From positions 242,180-306,179 of the forward strand of contig VUYV01000396.1 of the NCBI GenBank assembly GCA_008711295.1: a stretch of 64,000 bases of DNA, given 5' to 3'. Positions 10,788 through 22,770 of the stretch are shown in pieces. Position numbers and translations under genes: made by a program. A model generated the notes under the pieces. It had not been told where the DNA came from. It did no database searches and saw only the letters and a list, made by a program, of their open reading frames with translations. The stretch comes from Anarhynchus alexandrinus. Its lineage: Eukaryota > Chordata > Aves > Charadriiformes > Charadriidae. Every line of letters begins with the position of its first letter. Position 1 is the first letter of the stretch.

Positions 10788-12949
10788 GGGGGCAGAGGGG
10801 ACTAAAAGTTGGTTCTGGGGCAACTGAGAGAAGGAAACATAAGAGGGGGATAAGAAAGGGGAGAGAAGAGGACTGCAGGAGGGGCAGCGTAAGGGGCACA
10901 AGAGGTTGCAGCTGAGATCCGTTTGGTCCAGCCGCCGGCCATGCTGGTGGAGATGGGAGTGGTGCCCACACCTCGGGCTGCCTTCGTTTCTGCCCTTCAC
11001 CAGCAGCCATCGGCTCGGGACTTGATACGGCAAAAAGAGGGCTGAACAGCTGTAGGTGGAAAGGGGTGAGCTTTGGTGGTCTTCAGAGTTTAAACCGTCT
11101 CCAGCCTTGCACTGTGAAGGTGTTGCCTGACATTTCCACTTCCAAACACTCCGTGTTTCTAAACACTCCGAGCCAGTAAGCTCCCCATCAAGTAACGGGG
11201 CTCCTTGTGCTGAAGGGGCGGAATTAAGCGATGGAGAGCGGCTCTGGTATCCCTCAGTGAACATCCTGACACCGTTCAAAGCGCAGACATAAAAGCGTTA
11301 CTTTCAAAGGGGGCAGAAAAGAGCGTGGAGAAAAAAACCACCCCGATTGTTCTCGTGTGAAACCTCTCCGGGAAGGCAGCCACGGCCGCCGAAAGCAGCG
11401 CTGCGGATGCCAGTACTGAAGTTCGGCTGTAGGAAGTACCCACGGATTAATCAATCACGCAGTTAGCACGTTACCTAATATCTGAGCGAGCAAATCCCCC
11501 CTGACTAGTGCTGTCCCAAAGCCTGCTAGGACACCGTGAACTGGTTTATTGTCCTATATGCTTTTAGCAAATGCTTCTCCTCTTGCTTTGCCTCGGTGAT
11601 CTGATGGCTGAACTCCCGGAGCAGCTTTTTCCATAGTCCTCTGGAAAACGTTCACGCTGCCGCTCGCCGGTTTGGGATACACCTTCCTTCTCGCCTGCCA
11701 TCGTGCTTTGCTGCCTAGAGGACATCTAAAACTCCTCGGGAGGTATATAGTTATGGGGGATGGCTTGAGCCAGCTTGTGCGCCCCAGGACACGAGAAGTG
11801 GTGGGGTTTGGATACTGTCCCGAGCTGCGACCATTAAAAATGCCCAGAGTGTAGGAAGTGACAGAAGCGAGCAGCGTGTCAAGAGTGGGAAGCCTTTAAA
11901 GGTTCCGGCGGGGTGGGCTAGTCCTTGAGCGACCCGCAAATTAATGGGAACAGAGAGTTTCCAGCGCTAAAAATGTGAATCCTCTGTTTTCCAAACGGCT
12001 TGTATTTTTTCCCATGTCTGAAAGCCAAAGGAAACTGCTGCAGGCAGGTTCCTCTCTGCCACACCAGAGCCGGTTCTCTCCAGGGCAAAGGAAGAAAAGG
12101 GATTTAAGAGGATCCCCGGGGGCTGTGGGAGGGGGAGACAATGCGGTAATTTTTAAAAGCGATTCTGAGCAATTAAAAAGCCATTTCATTCACCAAGTGA
12201 CTAATGAAACACCGTGCCCTGAACGGAATGGCGAGAGACGACCGAAGCAACCTGATTGTCTAATGTACCTGTTAATGCCCGCTCCCTATCGCTCCGCTGC
12301 TAACAGCAAAACCCATACGTTTGCATCTCCTGTTGTCATACTCGTTTCAGAACGGCGTTAACAGACAGGTATTTGCTGGGGAAAATGGTTCCACTGCAGA
12401 TCAGATCTTCTGCCGTCCCCCAGCAAGTCATTAATCCTGAAGAAGTGCCCGGTGCCTCGGCGATTATTGCTTAATTACAAAATAAATGAAATACTTGGAA
12501 ACAGGGGGTGCATTCCGCGTAGCAGCTCGCTTTGGCTTCCGTTCAACAAAGCACTTACGTGCCTTCAGCCTTTCACTACAAACCCAACGTATTAAAAAGG
12601 CAAAGCCAAAGATAATTTCGCCGTATGTCCCGGCTGACACGCACTGCCCCGGCGGTTGTGAAACGGCCGCTTTGAACAAAGCACACGACGGCTCCAGCGC
12701 AGTGGGGCTGGAGCTCAGCCTGGGGACAATCCAGGCAAGAAGCCAGTTTGCCTAGGTCACTCCTGGGGGGAATACTTGTCCGTCTACCCCAAAAACCTCC
12801 CGGAGCACAGGTTACAGTCTCCCCCCCACCCCGCTCCAGTCCCAGACCAGCTATTCTGGTGCTCTCCTTCCAGCCCTTCCAACCTAAAGCCAGTTTAGTA
12901 CTTGCAGACTCTTCCCTACGCCTTCTCCAACTGGGTCCTCCTCCTTCTT
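10788..12949 (-). other. unique intron sequence
   Basis: No recognised repeat or exon. The stretch at 10790-11060 is purine-rich on the plus strand. 12340-12660 is AT-rich with TAAT-type motifs, but nothing can be assigned. Confidence 0.55.
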
Positions 12950-13595
12950 GAGGCGCGGTGCTCCAGACTGGACCCAGTCCTCACTTCTCTGACCTCCTGA
13001 GATCATTTTAAGCTGGAAAATGTACTGAAGTACCTCTCCCAGCTCCACATCACTGCCACACGTAACTATGTATTTTCATCCGTTTTTCACCGATGAAAAT
13101 TTTGAGGGAAGTCAACCCAGACCCCTGCAGAGTCCTGTCTGATGGGGTCCTCTGCTCTGACCACGACCCACCAGTAACTCTACTCGTTGGGAATGAGTTG
13201 TGCTACTCATCCTTTTTTGTGCAAGATCTGAAGTAGTTTTATCTGGACTGTTTTCCAGGTCCCTTGATGAAAGTCAAGTGGGACCGTGTCAAACCCTTCC
13301 CAAAATCTAGATATGGCACCCACTATTCCTCTCCTACTTCTGCTGAGGAATCAAATGAGATTAGTTTAACATGCCTCATTTTTGTATAATCCGTGGTGGA
13401 TGTCACTCATCTCCCTTTTTATCTCCCAGGTGCTTGCAAATTGTTTGATTGATAGTTCAATTCTCTTGAAGGCTTCTAGAAGATGACTGGTCTATAATTC
13501 TCACTCCTCTTTTCTCCCTCTATATTTAGAAGTAGACACCATGTTTACATTTTTTTCCTGTCTTCTGGTACCTCACCTGCCCTCCAAAAGCTCTC
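12950..13595 (-). mobile_element. ancient CR1-like LINE relic (reverse-transcriptase region)
   Basis: Read on the minus strand it follows, with many substitutions and small indels, the central RT region of old sauropsid CR1 elements. There is a GEVPEDW-like start (here GGQVRYQKTGKKCKHG), then an ARG-GVRIIDQ segment where the family has a GNYRPVSLTS-type motif. Next come words matching the region before and after the 'DFSKAFDTV' part (TAGATTTTGGGAAGGGTTTG on the minus strand). All frames are broken. It is much older than the tail-bearing CR1 copies nearby. The boundaries are approximate. Confidence 0.65.
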
Positions 13596-14834
13596 AAGGA
13601 GAAGTGTTTGTGTTTCTGAGATGGCGCCAGCAGAGCCTGTAAGAATGTAGTACGAAGTTCCTTAAACACGGCTGGCCTGAAGACATTTAATCTTACAAAA
13701 ACTCGCCCTTCTTGTGCCAGAGAGAGAGAGATAGAGAGATGGCAGCGCTCCACAGTGGAGCCTGCTGTGGTCACCTCTGCTCCCCCTCTTCCTTCCAGCG
13801 CTCGGTGTCCTCCATCCCTTTCACAGCCCTGCATGCAGGTTCTCCTTTCCTGACCGGCGCAGCCCTGCCTCATCTCCCGCACTTTGCCATCCCCCAGAAC
13901 CTCGAGCTGACGCCTCTGAAACGTTTCCTGTTCGTTCGGGGAGCTTTGTGCGGCTTCAAACTCTCTGCATCACTGTAAAAGACATACCTAGAGACTTCCA
14001 GTTGCCTACCAGAGCAAATAAATCCCATACTGTTTCTGTTTTACCTAAGGTGATTTACTTTCAATCAGCGAGACGTTTCCAGCTGAATGAATTTTTCCCA
14101 TATCAATGCACATCCCCGAAATTACACCGATTTGCTTGAATAAATCACGAGGAGATTATTACACTCGAAGTGTATGGCAAGCAAATACCTTGCAAATGAA
14201 CGGTCCGGTTCCCGTAAGAGCAGTCCTCCCTCCTCACCTTCATCTGGACAAATGAAGGCACTTAAAGGTCATCGCACCGCTTTCCCGCAGAGCCCTGCGC
14301 CCCGGCGATGCGTTTCACCTCCCGGGGCTGTAGGATGCTGAGCTGGGTCTGGCTGGCAGTGGTACCCCCCACAGCCCCCGGGTGGTTGTGGGCTCCTCTG
14401 CACCATCCCCTTCCACGGCAGGAGAGCTCAGGTCTCTCCCGAGCACTCTGTGTGGGGAGCTCCTGAAGCCCACATGGACAACGTGGGCCGGGAGAACCTC
14501 CCAGCCGACGCAAAGAGCACGGGATGCTACAGGGTGTAAAGGGCCGTCTCCAAAAAAGATGCCGTGGGCCCCAGCAGAAGGGAGGGGGCATGAAAGGGAC
14601 AACTGAGCATTTGTCCACCGATGCTTTTTTGCTGGGACTGTTGAGAGCCCCATTCATACATATACATTTAGGGTATAGACTGATCCAACGTGGATTTTCC
14701 ATGTAGAATCTTGGAAAAAACACACATACAAATGTATTTTTGCTCGGCAAACTTTTCTGATTTTGTTTTTTTTTCTCCCTTCTTCCCCTCTTTCAGAAAT
14801 AATCTTTTCTGTTTCATGCCACAATCAAACAGGC
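13596..14834 (-). other. unique intron sequence
   Basis: Contains a short GA-rich run at 13721-13740. No exon or repeat recognised. Reading frames on both strands here are short and unlike known proteins. Confidence 0.5.
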
Positions 14835-15003
14835 TCTGCCCTGGGGAGGCCACATCTGGAGCACTGTGTCCAGTTCTGGGCTCCCCGGGTCAAGAGGGAC
14901 AGGGAACTGCTGGAGAGGGTCCAGCGAAGGGCTACGGAGATGATGAGTTGGACTGGGTGAGCTGCAGAGGGCCCTTCCAGCCCTCACCAGTCTGGGATTC
15001 TGG
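14835..15003 (+). mobile_element. CR1 LINE fragment with internal deletion
   Basis: It starts with CTGGGGAGGCCACATCTGGA and runs through CAGTTCTGGGCTCCCCGGG to GGCTACGGAGATGATG. It then jumps directly to the 3' untranslated end (TTGGACTGGGTGAGCTGCAG, CCCTTCCAGCCCTCACC). About 300 bp present in other copies are missing. The tail is decayed. Confidence 0.88.
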
Positions 15004-16176
15004 TGAGGCTGGGCAGAGCTTGAGTCAAAAGAACAAAACCTAATGGGGAAAACTAATAACGCAAAAATCTGACTTTATACGCAGGGAATGGAAGGGGTTG
15101 ATCAAATTGTGATGGAAAATCTGCTGCTGGAGGTAATCAGCTACTTTTAAATTTATTTTTATCTTGATATGAGGTTAAAAAGTTTGTTTACAGGGGAGTT
15201 ATGAAGCTAAATTCCAGTGATTCTCTCCTCACTCATTTAATAGCCTGAAATGCGATTAAAAACTCCTGGATTATGTTAAACTAAATCAACGCAGATGCCC
15301 GTGACCTTGTGTTTCAGAGACCGCAAAGGCACAGTTCAGACCTCCGTGACAGGGTGCAAATCTCTCAAAACTCTCCTCCTTCTTCTTCCCCTCTGGCTGC
15401 GCTTGAATGACACGTTGTACATCCTATTCCCGCCAGAAACTCTCCGAGATGGAGATTAAGATGACTGTTTGCCTACATGCCCGCTTTTTCGAAAAGAAAA
15501 ACAGCTTCCTCAGTCGGGGTCATCTAAAAACTGCAAACGGAGCTCGTTTTAAAGAAGCATAATTTTTTCAACCTGGATTTTTAACACCAGTCCAAGAAAT
15601 ACCGATGGAGCCTTGCGATAGACTCCCAGCTGGGGGAAATCTCCTTTCTGGAGGAAATACCTTTGGGTCACTCAAAACTGAATTCTTACCACCGAAGTAT
15701 TTCTTGCATGCAAAGACGTTATTCTAACTAACCAGCTGGTTCATGTTAAAAAAATAAGCAAATCCATCAGGCGGTTGAAATGCTGCCAAAACCTACAGCC
15801 CTGGCGATGGTTGAGCTTATTCAAATCGACTGCAAAGGTTTCATGGAGCTGTACAGGACACAAACACTCTTGCTTTTCTAAAGTGGCTAAATTTGTGCGT
15901 AATATCAACGCCTGTAAGTAACTGACGCCTTCACGAGGTCTGGCTAAAGGTAGGCGTGTGCTTCTGCACCTCACCTGCTGGCCAAAAAGCTAGAAAATGA
16001 TGTTATAAGAAACTCTCTTGTGTATACTCAGAATGGATGTTGCCACCATCTTATTTTTTGCCTGTTGATGAGAAGCTGTTGAGCTAACGATGATCAGCTT
16101 CTAGACATGTAAGGGCCAGGTACTGCGTCTCTCCCAAAACCTTTGATTTCAGCTTGGTTTTGAGTGTATAAAATAT
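15004..16176 (-). other. unique intron sequence
   Basis: AT-rich patches at 15130-15270 and 15540-15590. No exon or repeat recognised. Confidence 0.5.
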
Positions 16177-16566
16177 ATCATAGAATCATAGAATGGTTTG
16201 GGTTGGAAGGGACCTTTAAGACCATCCAGTCCCACCCCCCTGCCCTGGGCAGGGACACCTCCCACCAGACCAGGTTGCTCCAAGCCCCATCCAACCTGGC
16301 CTTGAACGCCTCCAGGGATGGGGCAGCCACAGCTTCTCTGGGCAACCTGCGCCAGGGGCTCACCACCTGCACAGGGAAAAATTTCTTCCTCATATCCCAT
16401 CTAAATCTGCCCTCTTCCAGTTTGAAGCCATTCCCCCTCGTCCTATCACTACATGCCCCAGTAAAAAGTCCTTCCCCAGCTCTCCTGGAGCCCCTTTAGG
16501 GACTGGAAGGCCACAATAAGGTCTCCCCGGAGCCTTCTCTTCTCCAGGTGGAACACCCCCAACTAT
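16177..16566 (-). mobile_element. CR1 LINE, 5'-truncated, with intact 3' tail
   Basis: It begins on the plus strand with the reversed tail ATCATAGAATCATAGAATGG. It continues through the subfamily 3' end (CCTGCCCTGGGCAGGGACAC, CTCCCACCAGACCAGGTTGC) and stops within the LEKRRLRGD coding segment. The sequence is close to the copies at 23741-24708, 31925-32381 and 36215-36823, so it is one recently active group. Confidence 0.95.
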
Positions 16567-17232
16567 CAACACAGGATTCTCTTCATTTCCAGCTTAAGAC
16601 AGACCAAAACCAGAAACAAATGCACTAAAGAAATCTCCCAGTGTGGTGCTGTGCCCCTGCAGTCCCGTGGCTTTTTGGAAGCAGATCTTAGCCTTTTTAA
16701 AATTATTATTATTTTTTAATTGAGTTCTACATCGATGCTTAATTTTGGCTTTGAGCTGTCTTGAGGGGTGATCCTCACTTTGGTTCCACGCTGTAGCTGA
16801 GAGGAGAGATGATTTCCTGGAAGGACTCAGTTCCCTTCATCAGCCTGGGGGGCTGGGTTGGGTTTTGGACCCCACGTTCGGGACGCCCCTGAGACCCTTC
16901 CCATCTTTGCTCCATGAGGACTGTTTCAGCATTTACATTTTCTAACAGGAAGCAGTGGTGTGAAATACTCTGGTTTTAAGTGTGTGTATAAAACAAGTTT
17001 AAGAGCGTAAACAGCCTACTGCGTCCTGAAAGTAATTAATTACTGTTGATAAACGGAAGACACCAGTAGTGATATTTCAAAAGAAGGCAAAGCTGAGCAG
17101 GCAGGGCAAATCCAGCGACTCTGCTAGTACTCCACCCAAAATGGAGTCATCCTTTGAAATTTAACCCCACAGAGTCAGGGAAATGAAGCATCCCGTGGCT
17201 TATTTATCCACACCAAGCCTAACTGTGCACAG
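16567..17232 (-). other. unique intron sequence
   Basis: No exon or repeat recognised. The stretch 16690-16720 is A/T-rich. Confidence 0.5.
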
Positions 17233-17404
17233 AGTCAACCAGACCAGCGTTGGTATGGTCGGTATGGTGGTGTTGACCAAAGTCAACCATACCCAACCAG
17301 ACCGGTGTTGGTACGGTCGGTATGGTGGTGTTGACCAAAGTCAACCATACCCAACCAGACCGGCGTTGGTATGGTGGTGTTGACCAGAGTCAACCATACC
17401 CACC
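17233..17404. repeat. 58-bp minisatellite, about 3.5 units, with internal inverted repeats
   Basis: Units start with AGTCAACC at 17233, 17281, 17339 and 17388. The full unit is 58 bp (17281-17338). The first lacks a 10-bp piece and the third lacks a 9-bp GGTATGGTC-type piece, giving lengths of 48, 58 and 49. Each unit joint holds an inverted repeat: GGTATGG and TTGAC pair with GTCAA and CCATACC around a CAAA loop, with a 5-nt bulge. The unit length is not a multiple of three, so it is not coding. Confidence 0.9.
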
Positions 17405-19299
17405 CGAGTCACCCCAATGATAGTTTTGTCCCTGCAGAGACCACCGGTCACTGGTCCCCAGACGAGTCCCGGTACGTGGACGCACCATCCTGCTCCCAAG
17501 CGCTAATGACAGTATAAACGAGCTCCTCATTTATAGGCAGCTGCTGGTTCCCACAAAGGTCAGGCTGCGTGCCGGCCGGTGATACACACACGCCGAGGAC
17601 CCGATCTCAAGAGCTGGCTCAGCACCAAACCCAAACCTCAGACCCTTCCCCTAAAGCACGGAGATAGGGGATGGCAGCACAGGGGTGCGGTCAGGAGGGG
17701 GAAAAATCCATCGTGCTTGCTGATACAGAAGCAAGACAACAGATCCTCTTTCTTGCTGCCCCAAATCAGTTTTTTAGGCTCCCAAAAGCCCCACCTGCCC
17801 AGAGGGGAAGCAAGAGGCGCAAGCAGGGATGCAGGCGGAGGCTGCCCCACACCCCCGCGTCCCGCAGTACGCCGGCAGCGGGGTGGACTTGGGTTTTACG
17901 CAACGTCAGGCCGCTGGCATGGTTTGGTTTTACTAAAATTTGCAGTTGTGTAACTTCGATAATGTGCCCTCTCCTGAGGCCTTTAATATTAAGATCAACT
18001 ATTGAATACCCTACACGCACCTAATTAGCTTGAATATGCATCCTGCCCGGCTCGGGAAGAACAGCAAAGAAACACAGTCAAAAACAATTAGAAAGGGATT
18101 TTTTTCCCCGATTAAATAAATAAAAAAAAGACAGCTGGGCTACACAGATTCCTGCAGCAGCATTTGCATTAGATGAGATTGCATTTTTCTGTGGAAAAAG
18201 CCTCGGAGCCAAAAGGGTTTCAAATAGCACCGGTGGAGGCTGACAGCTGCGTTCTTCTTTGTGCGTTCCCAAATAATACTTCGGCGAAGGAAAAAGGGCT
18301 CCTGCTCCGAGTGACTTATCTTCTGCTCCCATGCGATGTGCTACATCGGCAATCTACTTTGTCCGCGCTCTGCCCGAGACCAATAAGAGGGGTTGGGAAA
18401 AAAAAAAATCCACCGGGCCGGTGATGACCCACATGAGCGAATTCTCATTAATTCCTCGGTAATGTTACATAAGGTCATTTTGTTGAATTAAAATTATTGG
18501 GCTTAATCCTCTTAAATGTTCTCTTAGATGCAAGGGGGATCCAACTGCAGCTGGATCATCCCACAGCTGGTTCTAGAAAGTCAAAACAGTGTTTTAAAGC
18601 CCCGTAATGGTTTTGTTAAATTCATCCCCTGAACAAGGACACAAAGCAGCTTTTTATGGCTTTTTTAGATCACTTACAACTTCTGTAAGCTGTCATTAAC
18701 TATCATCAAAGCCTGAAAAACGAGGCAAATGGGTTCAATGTCAGTTTTACTGCCCAAACCTAAATAATATTTTTGGTTTCCCATCTGCCTCATCTGAAGC
18801 GTTTTGCTAGCTGGAAGGTGACTTTGCCTTTCGAAACCTTTTCAGACGGTGCTCTCCATAACCAAATACTCTGTGGACAATAAGAGGAATCAAAGGACAT
18901 ACCCGGCCTCTTCTTCAGCCTGTGTATTTCATCCTCACAATCAAGAACCACCACCAAAGCCCACAATAAGAAGAGAGCAACCTTGCCTATTTTACCCAGA
19001 TATGTGCCCAAGTCCCTCCGTGGGTGAAAGCAAGGCTTTGGTAGGACGTACGTGGTTCCTAGCCCTCACGCCGCAATCCCGGCTTCCGAACGCCCCGTTC
19101 CACTGAAATCCCTTGGGATTCAGAGTTTCTTCCCCTGTGTCGAGAGCCGATTTTTGCGCGGTTGACATATTTTTCTGTGTGTCCTGGCTGCACTCGCGCT
19201 CATTAGGAATCCTGTGCTGTCATGAAAACACTCAGCTGAAATAAAAAGACGCTTTAAAGCAGCTTTGCTTTTTTGGGATATCAAATCTAGCAGCAACTG
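17405..19299 (-). other. unique intron sequence with AT-rich, TAAT-bearing patches
   Basis: 18000-18130 and 18430-18530 are AT-rich with several TAAT/ATTA cores (for example CATTAATTCC and GAATTAAAATTATT). They could be conserved regulatory DNA but I cannot test conservation. No exon or transposon recognised. Confidence 0.5.
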
Positions 19300-20450
19300 T
19301 CTTTCTGAAGCAATAATTGATGTGTTTGATTAGCTCCGGTAGCAGATGGGGGTTTTTTTTTTTCAGTACTTTTGATGTTTTAACATGTTAAGCTGAGAAG
19401 GAATCAATTCTGGAAAGAGCGATTATGCCATTCCTCGTCCCCTGTCCATCTTCCCTGGCATGATTACAGCGCAGGGGCTCCCTCCCCGAGCAGCGCGCTT
19501 GCCACAAGCCCCTGGGTGTGCTGCCAAGCCGACATTAGCCTCCGCTAATCTCAGCTCAGAGATCTTTGAGTCGCGGTGTTCCCAGTCCCGCAATGTGCTG
19601 CCTTTCCGTCAGGGGATATAACGAAGCCCCAACACCCCGCGGGTCACAGTTCGAGGGAGAGCAGCCGGCTGCCGGGGAAAAAAAAATCCCCGAAGGCTGT
19701 GATAGATCCTCCATCGATGGAAAATTTAGTAGTCAAAAGGGGGATTGTCTGCCGTAGACACGATAAAAGTCCTGGGCAGAGGAACAGCGTTTTGGGCTCT
19801 GTCACATAAAAGCAAACCCGTGGCATTCCTCGCAGCGGGGCCGCCAAGTTTCTGCTGGCTGTACTTACTGCAGCCTCGTGGAACGCTCTGCCCACGGCCG
19901 AAACACGGCTCGGACGGAGCAGAGGAAGACCCCTCTCCAAAGAGAATCATAGAATCATCATAGAATCGTTAGGTTGGAAGAGACCCTTGGGATCATCGAG
20001 CCCAACCATCTACCCTACGGTGGTGGGTAGGCGGTGGTGAAGGCTCGCTTCGTGCCCCTGCGCTCGCTAACGCCCCGTGCCGGGTGCAGACCCCCGCTGC
20101 CCCACCGCCGGGGTCTGCCGGCTGCGCCGAGGCTTCTCCAAGCTGCAGAGTTTGAGCTGAAAGGCGGCAGATAGGGTATTTTAGGCTGCCGCCCACACTG
20201 TTAATAAGGTTGCGCAGCAGGAAGGAGGTATGTTGCACTTGTGATTAATTACACGCGTTTGGATATATTTAAACCGTAACTTCCACACTCGCACTCAGAG
20301 AACAGGTTATCTGAAGGGAGGACAAATGCACAGCTTTTCCCTGACACCCACCACGAGGGGTCAATCAAATAACATAAACCCTTCAGGGATGCAGCTGATG
20401 GTTAGAAAACACCAGTGGGGGCCGAGACCTTGACCGCTCTAACTGGGCAC
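19300..20450. repeat. copy 1 of a 1151-bp duplication, ending exactly at the N gap
   Basis: This block is repeated at 21411-22561 with a constant offset of 2111 bp. I see only two differences, both transitions: 20088 A versus 22199 G, and 20125 C versus 22236 T. It ends at the last base before the gap. It contains a CR1 tail fragment at 19944-20013. Most likely it is the end of one contig that overlaps the start of the next. Confidence 0.95.
19944..20013 (-). mobile_element. CR1 LINE 3'-end fragment (about 70 bp)
   Basis: AATCATAGAATCATCATAGA, then GTTAGGTTGGAAGAGACCCT and TGGGATCATCGAGCCCAACC, form the reversed CR1 tail and the first part of the 3' untranslated end. The insertion is truncated very soon after. 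Its sequence differs from the main subfamily here. Confidence 0.9.
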
Positions 20451-21410
20451 NNNNNNNNNNNNNNNNNNNNNNNNNNNNNNNNNNNNNNNNNNNNNNNNNN
20501 NNNNNNNNNNNNNNNNNNNNNNNNNNNNNNNNNNNNNNNNNNNNNNNNNNNNNNNNNNNNNNNNNNNNNNNNNNNNNNNNNNNNNNNNNNNNNNNNNNNN
20601 NNNNNNNNNNNNNNNNNNNNNNNNNNNNNNNNNNNNNNNNNNNNNNNNNNNNNNNNNNNNNNNNNNNNNNNNNNNNNNNNNNNNNNNNNNNNNNNNNNNN
20701 NNNNNNNNNNNNNNNNNNNNNNNNNNNNNNNNNNNNNNNNNNNNNNNNNNNNNNNNNNNNNNNNNNNNNNNNNNNNNNNNNNNNNNNNNNNNNNNNNNNN
20801 NNNNNNNNNNNNNNNNNNNNNNNNNNNNNNNNNNNNNNNNNNNNNNNNNNNNNNNNNNNNNNNNNNNNNNNNNNNNNNNNNNNNNNNNNNNNNNNNNNNN
20901 NNNNNNNNNNNNNNNNNNNNNNNNNNNNNNNNNNNNNNNNNNNNNNNNNNNNNNNNNNNNNNNNNNNNNNNNNNNNNNNNNNNNNNNNNNNNNNNNNNNN
21001 NNNNNNNNNNNNNNNNNNNNNNNNNNNNNNNNNNNNNNNNNNNNNNNNNNNNNNNNNNNNNNNNNNNNNNNNNNNNNNNNNNNNNNNNNNNNNNNNNNNN
21101 NNNNNNNNNNNNNNNNNNNNNNNNNNNNNNNNNNNNNNNNNNNNNNNNNNNNNNNNNNNNNNNNNNNNNNNNNNNNNNNNNNNNNNNNNNNNNNNNNNNN
21201 NNNNNNNNNNNNNNNNNNNNNNNNNNNNNNNNNNNNNNNNNNNNNNNNNNNNNNNNNNNNNNNNNNNNNNNNNNNNNNNNNNNNNNNNNNNNNNNNNNNN
21301 NNNNNNNNNNNNNNNNNNNNNNNNNNNNNNNNNNNNNNNNNNNNNNNNNNNNNNNNNNNNNNNNNNNNNNNNNNNNNNNNNNNNNNNNNNNNNNNNNNNN
21401 NNNNNNNNNN
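20451..21410. other. assembly gap, 960 N
   Basis: A run of 960 unknown bases. The two sides carry the same 1151-bp sequence, so the gap may have no real counterpart (see findings). No genes can be called inside it, and any reading frame across it is empty. Confidence 0.99.
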
Positions 21411-22561
21411 TCTTTCTGAAGCAATAATTGATGTGTTTGATTAGCTCCGGTAGCAGATGGGGGTTTTTTTTTTTCAGTACTTTTGATGTTTTAACATGTT
21501 AAGCTGAGAAGGAATCAATTCTGGAAAGAGCGATTATGCCATTCCTCGTCCCCTGTCCATCTTCCCTGGCATGATTACAGCGCAGGGGCTCCCTCCCCGA
21601 GCAGCGCGCTTGCCACAAGCCCCTGGGTGTGCTGCCAAGCCGACATTAGCCTCCGCTAATCTCAGCTCAGAGATCTTTGAGTCGCGGTGTTCCCAGTCCC
21701 GCAATGTGCTGCCTTTCCGTCAGGGGATATAACGAAGCCCCAACACCCCGCGGGTCACAGTTCGAGGGAGAGCAGCCGGCTGCCGGGGAAAAAAAAATCC
21801 CCGAAGGCTGTGATAGATCCTCCATCGATGGAAAATTTAGTAGTCAAAAGGGGGATTGTCTGCCGTAGACACGATAAAAGTCCTGGGCAGAGGAACAGCG
21901 TTTTGGGCTCTGTCACATAAAAGCAAACCCGTGGCATTCCTCGCAGCGGGGCCGCCAAGTTTCTGCTGGCTGTACTTACTGCAGCCTCGTGGAACGCTCT
22001 GCCCACGGCCGAAACACGGCTCGGACGGAGCAGAGGAAGACCCCTCTCCAAAGAGAATCATAGAATCATCATAGAATCGTTAGGTTGGAAGAGACCCTTG
22101 GGATCATCGAGCCCAACCATCTACCCTACGGTGGTGGGTAGGCGGTGGTGAAGGCTCGCTTCGTGCCCCTGCGCTCGCTAACGCCCCGTGCCGGGTGCGG
22201 ACCCCCGCTGCCCCACCGCCGGGGTCTGCCGGCTGTGCCGAGGCTTCTCCAAGCTGCAGAGTTTGAGCTGAAAGGCGGCAGATAGGGTATTTTAGGCTGC
22301 CGCCCACACTGTTAATAAGGTTGCGCAGCAGGAAGGAGGTATGTTGCACTTGTGATTAATTACACGCGTTTGGATATATTTAAACCGTAACTTCCACACT
22401 CGCACTCAGAGAACAGGTTATCTGAAGGGAGGACAAATGCACAGCTTTTCCCTGACACCCACCACGAGGGGTCAATCAAATAACATAAACCCTTCAGGGA
22501 TGCAGCTGATGGTTAGAAAACACCAGTGGGGGCCGAGACCTTGACCGCTCTAACTGGGCAC
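21411..22561. repeat. copy 2 of the 1151-bp duplication, starting exactly at the gap edge
   Basis: It matches 19300-20450 base for base apart from two transitions. It starts at the first base after the N run, then continues into new sequence at 22562, while copy 1 is preceded by new sequence before 19300. This head-to-tail pattern is what unmerged overlapping contig ends look like. A true tandem duplication with a unit of 2111 bp is the alternative. Confidence 0.95.
22055..22124 (-). mobile_element. CR1 LINE 3'-end fragment (second copy of 19944-20013)
   Basis: Identical to the fragment in copy 1 of the duplication, at offset 2111. It is probably the same genomic insertion counted twice. Confidence 0.88.
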
Positions 22562-22770
22562 CCGCATGCAGAGAGAGGATCGCCACCTCATCCGTGGCAA
22601 CGGGGGAAGGCTCTGCCTCAGCTCCACATCTCCCACCTACGACTGCCCTGAGAAGGAAGAAGGAACAAGTTTTGCCCCTTTTTCCCCCAAGCTTTTCAGC
22701 CAAGCTATCCCAACGCAACACTGTTTGGAAAAAGGATGTGAAGACCTCAGGAACCCTCAGTGTCTTGCGG

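Noticed and set aside
17233..17404. Spaced repeats that might be taken for a CRISPR array
   Set aside because: The units are contiguous tandem copies without unique spacers, in a vertebrate genome.
20402..21424. Reading frames of 340 and 334 codons across the gap
   Set aside because: They consist of N and code for nothing.
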